Of a DNA stretch of 18,804 nucleotides, positions 6,488-11,861 are shown piece by piece. Location of the stretch: NCBI GenBank assembly GCA_021846005.1, contig JAJZIZ010000008.1, positions 1 through 18,804 of the forward strand. The letters run 5' to 3'. How positions within the stretch are numbered: position 1 is the stretch's first letter; the number at the start of each line of letters is the position of its first letter. The translations under genes were made by a program, and so were the position numbers. The notes beneath the pieces are model-generated. The model was not told the DNA's origin. It made no database searches and worked only from the letters and a program-made list of their open reading frames with translations. Source of the DNA: Microcaldota archaeon. Lineage in GTDB: Archaea; Micrarchaeota; Micrarchaeia; Micrarchaeales; CABMGC01.

Positions 6488-7987
6488 TTATCCTTTTATG
6501 ACGGCAATAGGGGCGCACCTTGCAACTATCTTTGCGATGCCTGCCTTTTCAACGACCTGCACCACATCGTCAATTTTCTTGTATGCCCACTCTGCTTCCT
6601 CGCTGACAAGCTTCTTTGTCCTGATTCTTATCTCAACCCTCTTTCTTCTAAGCTCATTCATGGTTTTTGACGTCGGAATTTCCCTTATCGCCTGATGTCT
6701 TGACATCACCCTGCCCGCCCCGTGGCATGACGACCCGAATGTCTGTTCCATGGCGCTTTCAGTGCCTACGAGCACATAGCTTCCGGTTGTCATGCTTCCC
6801 GGGATAAGAACCGGCTGCCCGAGGCTTCTGTATGCCTTAGGCACATCCCTGTGGCCTTTAGGGAATGCCCTTGTTGCACCTTTTCTATGGACATAGACCT
6901 TTTTGCGCATGCCCTCTACTTTATGTTCCTCAAGCTTTGCTATATTGTGCGATACGTCGTAAAGCAGCCCCATGCCTAGGTCTTCGGAGTCCTTTCCAAA
7001 AACTTCCTCGAAACTCTTCCTTATTGAAGATGTGATTATCTGCCTGTTAGTGAATGCGTAATTGACTGCGCATTTCATCGCTCCCAAATACGCATCTGCT
7101 TCCTTGCTGCCTATGTCGGCATAGCTCAGCTCAGGGTCCTGCAGCACTATATTATTCCTTGATTGATATTCAACCAGTGTCCTGAGATAATCGCTGCATA
7201 TCTGGTGTCCGAATCCTCTCGATCCCGTATGCACCATTATCACTGCCTGTCCTTCCCTTAATCCGTACCCCTCAGCAGTATCTTTGTCGAACAGCTTCTC
7301 AACCTTCTGGACCTCAAGGAAATGGTTTCCAGCGCCAAGGGTGCCGAGCTGGAACAATCCTCTTGCCTTGGCGTCGTCGCTTACTTTTGAGAAATCCGCG
7401 CCTTCCATCATGCCATTTTCCTCAGTGTGCTCTATGTCTTTTTCTGTACCGTATCCTTTATCTATTATGAAATTGACTCCTTCCTCACAGACCCTTTCCA
7501 GTTCCTTCTGCGAGAAGCCCAGGTGCATCTTGCTGCCCACTCCGCTGGGCACGTTCTTGAATAGGCTATCTGCAAGTTTTCCTACATTCTTCCTGATTTC
7601 GTCTTCTGAAAGGTCTGTCTTTATCAATCTGACTCCGCAATTTATGTCAAAGCCTATTGCCCCAGGCGATATTATTCCCTCATGGGCATCAAACGCCTCA
7701 ACACCGCCGACAGGAAATCCGTATCCTTCGTGACCGTCAGGCATTACCATCATGTTGCTGGCAAGGCCTGGAAGCATTGCGGCGTTGGCGGCCTGCCTTA
7801 ATGTTCTGTCCGACCTCATCCTTCCAAGCATTTCCATGTCTGCGTATATGTCTATGTCTTTATTCATGCCAGGTACGCTTTCCTTTCTTATGACAAATTT
7901 CACTTCGGAGACCTTCTCTATCTCCACATTGCCGTCAAGCCGCGGGCGTTCTGCCCTGTGTATTCTTTTTCCTGCATCTTCAGCCAA
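6488..7987 (-). CDS. rtcB: RNA-splicing ligase RtcB (3'-phosphate/5'-OH tRNA ligase)
   Basis: Joins a 2',3'-cyclic phosphate or 3'-phosphate RNA end to a 5'-OH end using GTP and Mn2+. In archaea it seals tRNA exons after intron removal by the splicing endonuclease. The 499 residues cover the whole family. The two-metal site and guanylylation His are visible: C117 in DINCGVRL, H222 in GAGNHFLEV, H253 in MVHTGSRG, H347 in YDVSHNIAK and the nucleophile H422 in SCHGAGRVMSR. The C-terminus has the family ending AGIAKIVAR..PI.V.KG. The start is TTG at 7987. The first in-frame ATG (residue 41) would remove part of the fold, and a TATA-like box at 8015-8027 predicts transcription starting about 8 bases before the TTG. 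It diverges from the intron-bearing tRNA-Leu gene, so ligase and substrate gene are adjacent. No intein is seen. Confidence 0.97.
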   Translation of the reverse strand: MAEDAGKRIHRAERPRLDGNVEIEKVSEVKFVIRKESVPGMNKDIDIYADMEMLGRMRSDRTLRQAANAAMLPGLASNMMVMPDGHEGYGFPVGGVEAFDAHEGIISPGAIGFDINCGVRLIKTDLSEDEIRKNVGKLADSLFKNVPSGVGSKMHLGFSQKELERVCEEGVNFIIDKGYGTEKDIEHTEENGMMEGADFSKVSDDAKARGLFQLGTLGAGNHFLEVQKVEKLFDKDTAEGYGLREGQAVIMVHTGSRGFGHQICSDYLRTLVEYQSRNNIVLQDPELSYADIGSKEADAYLGAMKCAVNYAFTNRQIITSSIRKSFEEVFGKDSEDLGMGLLYDVSHNIAKLEEHKVEGMRKKVYVHRKGATRAFPKGHRDVPKAYRSLGQPVLIPGSMTTGSYVLVGTESAMEQTFGSSCHGAGRVMSRHQAIREIPTSKTMNELRRKRVEIRIRTKKLVSEEAEWAYKKIDDVVQVVEKAGIAKIVARCAPIAVIKG

Positions 7988-8014
7988 ACAAAAACCCAGT
8001 ATTGTAAAACATTG

Positions 8015-8027
8015 CCTTTATATTATG
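8015..8027 (-). promoter_or_regulatory. TATA box of rtcB
   Basis: The minus strand reads CATAATATAAAGG, close to the archaeal TATA consensus. It is centred about 33 bases upstream of the TTG start, predicting a leader of fewer than 10 bases. Confidence 0.5.
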
Positions 8028-8046
8028 TATGCCCAATGGAAAGAAA

Positions 8047-8103
8047 TATATATGGGGTAATACTATATATGGTAGTTGAATCAACGTACCTTTTTATATA
8101 TGG
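8047..8103 (+). repeat. Three copies of TATATATGG upstream of tRNA-Leu, with a 20-bp dyad
   Basis: The 9-mer TATATATGG occurs exactly at 8047-8055, 8064-8072 and 8095-8103. Between copies 2 and 3 lies a near-perfect dyad (8071-8090): GGTA/TACC outside and GTTGA/TCAAC inside around one central A, with a one-base offset. The third copy is part of the tRNA promoter. Multiple TATA-like elements plus a dyad suggest regulated or redundant initiation in the rtcB/tRNA intergenic region, though A/T-rich promoter DNA can produce such repeats by chance. Confidence 0.4.
8091..8100 (+). promoter_or_regulatory. TATA box of tRNA-Leu
   Basis: TTTTTATATA ends 26 bases before the mature tRNA 5' end (8126), the usual distance for an archaeal tRNA promoter. 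Confidence 0.55.
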
Positions 8104-8125
8104 TGCGACAAAACTTATAGATGTT

Positions 8126-8224
8126 GCAGGGATGGCAGAGCCTGGTCAAATGCGGCGGACTCAAGATCCGTTGGCTTAGGCCTACGAGAGTTCAAAAACA
8201 TTTGAACAAATCTCTCTCCCTGCA
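8126..8224 (+). tRNA. tRNA-Leu(CAA) with a 14-nt insertion (probable intron) in the T-loop
   Basis: Decodes UUG. The cloverleaf folds well: acceptor 8126-8132 pairs with 8217-8223 (7 of 7); T8 and G9 follow; the D-stem is GCA/TGC with GG at 8144-8145; the anticodon stem 8155-8159/8167-8171 has loop CTCAAGA and anticodon CAA at 8162-8164 followed by G37; the long type-II variable arm (8172-8185) has GGC/GCC; and the T-stem GAGAG (8186-8190) pairs with CTCTC (8212-8216). The discriminator is A8224, as expected for archaeal Leu, and CCA is not encoded. The T-loop is 21 bases instead of 7. Removing 14 bases restores TTCAAAT and an 85-nt tRNA of normal class-II length. rtcB, which would ligate the exons, starts 139 bases away on the other strand. 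Confidence 0.93.
8194..8207 (+). other. Predicted non-canonical tRNA intron in the T-loop
   Basis: Because CAAA occurs at both 8193-8196 and 8207-8210, five 14-base registers (from 8193-8206 to 8197-8210) all restore the loop TTCAAAT; the coordinates given are one of them. The insertion folds with its flank: GTTCAAA (8190-8196) and TTTGAAC (8201-8207) form a perfect 7-bp stem with a 4-base loop, next to a bulge of about 4-5 bases at 8208-8212. This is not a canonical bulge-helix-bulge, so cleavage would need an endonuclease of relaxed specificity, such as the three-unit enzyme described for ARMAN-2. A retained insertion or a decayed gene is the alternative. Confidence 0.65.
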
Positions 8225-8247
8225 CACAATATTCTAAATGTGATAAA

Positions 8248-8985
8248 ATGGCAAAGAAAATCCCTACCAAAACTGCAAAAAAATCAAAACCCGCAAAGAA
8301 GGAAAACAAATTCATATCCAAGATAAAGAAAACAAAGATAAAGGACAAGGCGATGTTTGAATTGCCCCATTATCCTCAAAGCGACGAATTTACAAGCTCA
8401 GCCGCTTCTGCAATGATGGTCCTGAAGTTCTTGGACGACAACTTCAAGCTCAAGAAGGAGAACGAGTATACCATATGGCAGGAATCTGTCAACGGAAGCG
8501 TTTGGCACGGATCAAAATACGGATTGGCGTTCGCACTTGCAAAGCGCGGAGCAAAGATAGGCATACTAAGCAACACCAAGGACGAGGGCTACGAAAAGAA
8601 AATGGCCGTATATGAGAACGTAAACCTTGATACTCTTTCGTCATCATTCAACGAGATACGCAAAAAGGCGCAGGATATCGGCATAGAGGAAGAGCACGGG
8701 CAGGTAACTGTGCAGATGATAAAGAAAGCCCTTTCAGCCAATGCGATACCTATTGTCGTGATAGATGCAAATTCGATAAATTCATATCTGGAATCATCGC
8801 CGCACTGGATCGTGGTCAAGGGATACGACAAGGATGCGTTCTACATAAATGATCCTTATTCAGACAGTACGATAACCATAGATCATAACGTCTTCAAGTC
8901 ATCCATAGGCTTCGATAGCGACATGCACATGGTACTCGCCGATTCGAAGTATTTTGACGCGAAGAAAAAGAAGGAAAGCCAGTAA
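8248..8985 (+). CDS. C39/DUF3335-like papain-fold protein lacking the catalytic Cys
   Basis: Resembles the Peptidase_C39-like / DUF3335 group. The body starts with LPHYPQSDEFTSSAASAMMVLKFL (39-62), where active relatives have a Q..(Y/F)TCGPA motif; here the Cys position is S50 and the following Gly-Pro is Ser-Ala. WHGSKYGLAFALAKRG (86-101) matches the family's G-rich segment after the first helices. The later His and acid are present: H186 in SPHWIVVKGYD and D202 in YINDPYSDS. As read it is a predicted pseudo-peptidase or a Ser variant, perhaps a peptide- or ligand-binding domain. Residues 1-35 are a Lys-rich tail, with no membrane segment. ATG8248 is 23 bases behind the tRNA, and GTGAT (8240-8244) can serve as a Shine-Dalgarno site. 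There is no room for its own TATA box outside the tRNA, so cotranscription with the tRNA is likely. Confidence 0.7.
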   Translation: MAKKIPTKTAKKSKPAKKENKFISKIKKTKIKDKAMFELPHYPQSDEFTSSAASAMMVLKFLDDNFKLKKENEYTIWQESVNGSVWHGSKYGLAFALAKRGAKIGILSNTKDEGYEKKMAVYENVNLDTLSSSFNEIRKKAQDIGIEEEHGQVTVQMIKKALSANAIPIVVIDANSINSYLESSPHWIVVKGYDKDAFYINDPYSDSTITIDHNVFKSSIGFDSDMHMVLADSKYFDAKKKKESQ

Positions 8986-9012
8986 CCAATCTGGCTTTGC
9001 TTTCCTGCATTG

Positions 9013-9909
9013 CTATATAACGCTTCCCGCTCCTACCGCCTTTGGGGATTTTTCCCTTATGAGCAGGAACCTGTCCCCCTTCCAGAGGGCGCTTGGCTTT
9101 TCCAGTTTTATGGAAAATGTTTCGCCTGCCTTGGTCAATTTGCAGTTTACTGCGAGAAATCCACTTACCAGCGTGCAGCTCAGGCCGTCCAGCTCCAAAT
9201 CTTTAAGCATCTGGCTCTTTTTGACATCTGCAGAGATCGACGCAACGTATGGTTTTTTCTCCTTGGAAAGAACGTCTCCTTTCTCCACTTCAGTATAGTC
9301 TATTCCTTTCGCAGCTATGCCTACTCTGTCTCCTGGACCTGCTTGCTGCTGATCTTCATCATGAACCTGTATTGATCTGACAGAAATGTCCTTGCCGCCG
9401 CTTGATTTGAGGGAATCGTGCACGTTTACCGTGCCGGAGCGCACTATGCCGAGAAGAACCGTGCCTACTCCTTTCACCGGAAAAGATTTGTCTATGTCTA
9501 TTCTGAGTTCTTCAGCTCTGCTTGACCGATCCCGTTTGAAAGTTCCCAATTTTTCGACTAACTCTTTCCGTTCGGAGAATTCGCATTCTTTGATGGAAAC
9601 GCTTTTCAGTATTCCTGATATGTCGTTTTCCTTTGTGAATATTGTCTTCTTGCCGAGCATCGAGGCGATTATTATTGACTCCCCCAGAAGGGCGTCCATG
9701 TTAGACGTGCTTATAATGGCCACATCGGCAATTGACATTATCTCCGCAACAGCATAAAACTTGGACACCGCGTCACTCGGCGCCATTATCACCACTGCAG
9801 CTTCTCCAGCCTTTCTATTGTAGTATGTTATGCCGTTCTGGGAGCCTTTCTTGCCAAGCTCCGCTGCCAATGCTTCGTCGTTCGGGATAGCAACAATAAC
9901 TGAATCCAT
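9013..9909 (-). CDS. SelB/EF-1A-like protein without GTPase motifs
   Basis: Looks like an archaeal SelB-like paralogue of the translational GTPases. The N-terminal 100-110 residues keep a Rossmann-like pattern (ADVAIISTSNMDALLGESIIIASMLGKKTIFTKEN) but have no P-loop GxxxxGK[ST], no DxxG and no true NKxD, so GTP binding is unlikely. Next comes a translation-factor domain 2 (DKSFPVKGVGTVLLGIVRSGTV...GDRVGIAAKGID...GDVLS) and a domain 3 (AGETFSIKLEKPSALWKGDRFLLIR...AVGAGSVI). The preferred start is ATG9909 (298 residues), 4 bases after the stop of the upstream GT4 gene; the longer frame from 9954 would overlap that gene by 41 bases. It may bind tRNA or another RNA or ribosome partner without GTP switching; its role is unknown. 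It is translationally linked to the GT4 gene, although the two functions show no obvious connection. Confidence 0.75.
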   Translation of the reverse strand: MDSVIVAIPNDEALAAELGKKGSQNGITYYNRKAGEAAVVIMAPSDAVSKFYAVAEIMSIADVAIISTSNMDALLGESIIIASMLGKKTIFTKENDISGILKSVSIKECEFSERKELVEKLGTFKRDRSSRAEELRIDIDKSFPVKGVGTVLLGIVRSGTVNVHDSLKSSGGKDISVRSIQVHDEDQQQAGPGDRVGIAAKGIDYTEVEKGDVLSKEKKPYVASISADVKKSQMLKDLELDGLSCTLVSGFLAVNCKLTKAGETFSIKLEKPSALWKGDRFLLIREKSPKAVGAGSVI

Positions 9910-9913
9910 AATC

Positions 9914-11038
9914 TCATCTAGCCTTGAACAGGCCGTCATAGAAGGAAATAACATTGGATGTTGAAAATACTTTAAGGTTTTCCCTATGCCTCATGTACTT
10001 TCTATCATCCTTCATGATCTCTATGATCATTTTGGGTATCTTTTTTTCTTCAGCAACAATGCACATGTCTTTGACCATCTTCGGTATTGGCGAATAATCA
10101 GGCAGCACTACCGGGGTGCCAAGGAAAATGCTCTCAAGCGTTATTATACTGAGTCCCTCCCGCTCTCCCATATGCAGAAGAACAGAAGATTCTGCGATGT
10201 CTTTGTATAAATCCTCCTTATTCTTGAAGAATGGCTTTATGGTGATCTTTTTTTCAAGTCCGAGTTCCTTTATTTTTCCTGACATCTTCTTCATTTCCAT
10301 TCCTTTTCCTACAAGCAAAGCTTCCACTTCATTATCCATGTCTATCGTGCGTTTTACTGCGTCTATCCATTTATCCAGGCGTTTTTCCTTGATGAATCTT
10401 CCGGCGAAGATTATCCTTTTTCTCTTTCTTCCTGCATCTTTCCTGGCTTTTTTTAAGGTCAGATCGTCAAGTACAGGAGCAAAAACATTTATCTTTTTTT
10501 TACTTACCCCGGCGGCACGCAGCCTTTCAGCTGTATCCCACGAGTTTGCGACATAATATGCCCTGTCTGATACAAGGAAAGAATTCGCATAAAAGCCAGC
10601 GACAGTTCCGGCAATGGCACCCAGATAGTCCTTCCAGTACTCGCCGTTCCATACTTCATCGACTTTGAATATAAGTATGGTATTTTTCATCCTGGCGTAA
10701 AGCCTTACCAGCGGCAAATGCACAACGGGGAAAATATTCGATATGATAACATCGAAATCGTACCTGAAGAGATTTGTCATGCATAACGTGAAGATTAGCG
10801 TCTCCCTTATGGCTCTCCTGCCATGTCGGTAGGCAGTTTCCTCGTTGAAATTCCCGAAGGTATGATACGTGACTCCTTTGTGGACAAATTTCTCCTTCAT
10901 TCCTGGCCATCTCATCGTGAAAAAGTGGACTTCATGCTTTTTTGCCAGTTCCGAAGCTTCCACGCTGAGTATGTATTCAAGGCCTCCTTTATGCCAAGGA
11001 TAAGGTATATCATATACAAAAGCAATTTTCAAATCCAC
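9914..11038 (-). CDS. GT4-family glycosyltransferase
   Basis: A GT-B fold retaining glycosyltransferase of 374 residues, probably acting on a lipid-linked or surface glycan at the cytoplasmic face of the membrane. The N-terminal domain begins IAFVYDIPYPWHKGGLEYIL, with the glycine-rich acceptor loop typical of family 4. The C-terminal domain starts around IIFAGRFIKEKRLDKWIDAV and carries the donor-site signature EREGLSIITLESIFLGTPVVLP (about 291-312), including the E-x7-E motif. No membrane segment is present, though weakly hydrophobic patches could hold it at the membrane. The start is GTG11038; the nearby ATG is out of frame. It is the first gene of a minus-strand pair with the SelB-like gene (4-base gap) and diverges from the GT2/GT-C pair, so the locus is likely a glycosylation cluster. 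The sugar specificity cannot be read from the sequence. Confidence 0.9.
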   Translation of the reverse strand: MDLKIAFVYDIPYPWHKGGLEYILSVEASELAKKHEVHFFTMRWPGMKEKFVHKGVTYHTFGNFNEETAYRHGRRAIRETLIFTLCMTNLFRYDFDVIISNIFPVVHLPLVRLYARMKNTILIFKVDEVWNGEYWKDYLGAIAGTVAGFYANSFLVSDRAYYVANSWDTAERLRAAGVSKKKINVFAPVLDDLTLKKARKDAGRKRKRIIFAGRFIKEKRLDKWIDAVKRTIDMDNEVEALLVGKGMEMKKMSGKIKELGLEKKITIKPFFKNKEDLYKDIAESSVLLHMGEREGLSIITLESIFLGTPVVLPDYSPIPKMVKDMCIVAEEKKIPKMIIEIMKDDRKYMRHRENLKVFSTSNVISFYDGLFKAR

Positions 11039-11162
11039 ACCATTTTACAGCGGCCAGGTTCCATATCGGAGTATTAATCTAATAAACGCTTCCTTTGTCT
11101 TTGACTCTATCGCCAATTTCTGCTTCTATCCACCGTAAGGTTCTTAAGGTTTCACTGGCATA

Positions 11163-11175
11163 TTCTTTAAAAACC
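11163..11175 (+). promoter_or_regulatory. TATA-like box of the GT2/GT-C operon
   Basis: TTCTTTAAAAACC is centred about 24 bases upstream of ATG11193 and implies a leaderless transcript. The 11039-11192 gap also carries an A/T-rich element (about 11070-11090) that may serve the divergent GT4 gene. Confidence 0.45.
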
Positions 11176-11192
11176 TACTTAGAAAGAGCATC

Positions 11193-11852
11193 ATGGATTA
11201 TTCTGATACTACAATAGTCATACCTTCAAAGAACGAACCCGCAATAGAAAAGGTAACGAAAGAGATATTAAAGGAATTGCCATCATGCAAAGTGATAATC
11301 GTCTACATGGGCTCAAAGCCAAAAATAAGCTCTAACCGTGTTGCACTTATACTGCAGAAAGGAAAGGGCTATGGCAACGCAATTCTTCAGGGGTTCTCCG
11401 CATCAAAGTCCAGCATCACCGGAATGATGGATGCTGACGGCACGTATGACCCGAAGGATCTCAAGAAAGTTGTAAGCCTGGTCAGGGAAGGGGCAGATCT
11501 CGCCATCGGCAGCAGGCTGGCCAGCAGGAGGAAGGACTCCATGCCTTTCTACATAATACTTGGAAATACCATACTCACTCTTGCATATCGTGTTCTTTAT
11601 TTCAAGAATATCGGCGATTCACAAAGCGGCCTCAGGGCCATGAGCGGCAAATTCCTGGACTCGGTAAAACTTAACGAGAAAGGAATGTCGCTTCCCACTG
11701 AAATGAACGGCAAAGCGGCACGGTATGGCTTCAGGATTGCACATGTTCCAATAAATTACTACGTCAGGGTAGGCGATGCGAAATTCTCCAACAAGCCTAT
11801 GTATGGATTCAAACTGCTGATGAATACCATAAAATACAGGTTTGCCGATTGA
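11193..11852 (+). CDS. GT2-family glycosyltransferase, dolichol-phosphate sugar synthase-like
   Basis: Probably transfers a sugar from a nucleotide donor to a polyprenyl (dolichyl) phosphate at the cytoplasmic face. The 219-residue GT-A fold begins TTIVIPSKNEPAIEKV (6-21) and has the GKGYGNAI segment (57-64), the metal-binding DAD in MMDADGTYD (80-82), GSRL (about 107-110) and the conserved DSQSGLRAM region (about 148-156), all as in DPM1/AglJ-type enzymes. The usual VDDGS(T)D after the first helix is replaced by IVYMGSK (36-42), so the common base-contacting Asp is missing. No C-terminal membrane helices are present, so it is the short, soluble form. Its TGA overlaps the Shine-Dalgarno of the next gene, which strongly suggests that the next protein uses the lipid-linked sugar made here. 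Confidence 0.9.
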   Translation: MDYSDTTIVIPSKNEPAIEKVTKEILKELPSCKVIIVYMGSKPKISSNRVALILQKGKGYGNAILQGFSASKSSITGMMDADGTYDPKDLKKVVSLVREGADLAIGSRLASRRKDSMPFYIILGNTILTLAYRVLYFKNIGDSQSGLRAMSGKFLDSVKLNEKGMSLPTEMNGKAARYGFRIAHVPINYYVRVGDAKFSNKPMYGFKLLMNTIKYRFAD

Positions 11853-11856
11853 GGTG
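11851..11856 (+). promoter_or_regulatory. Strong Shine-Dalgarno coupling GT2 and the membrane protein
   Basis: GAGGTG sits 5 bases before ATG11862 and overlaps the GT2 stop codon (11850-11852). It is a near-consensus archaeal ribosome binding site, fixes the start of the downstream gene and implies translational coupling. Confidence 0.75.
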
Positions 11857-11861
11857 CATTA

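Noticed and set aside
8191..8211. Reading the tRNA as a pseudogene because of the long T-loop
   Set aside because: All stems, the anticodon loop, variable arm and discriminator are intact, and a single 14-base excision restores a consensus loop, so an intron explains it better.
9910..9954. Longer start for the SelB-like protein at 9954
   Set aside because: Would overlap the GT4 gene by 41 bases; the ATG at 9909 gives a 4-base gap and the family-like beginning MDSVIVAIPND.
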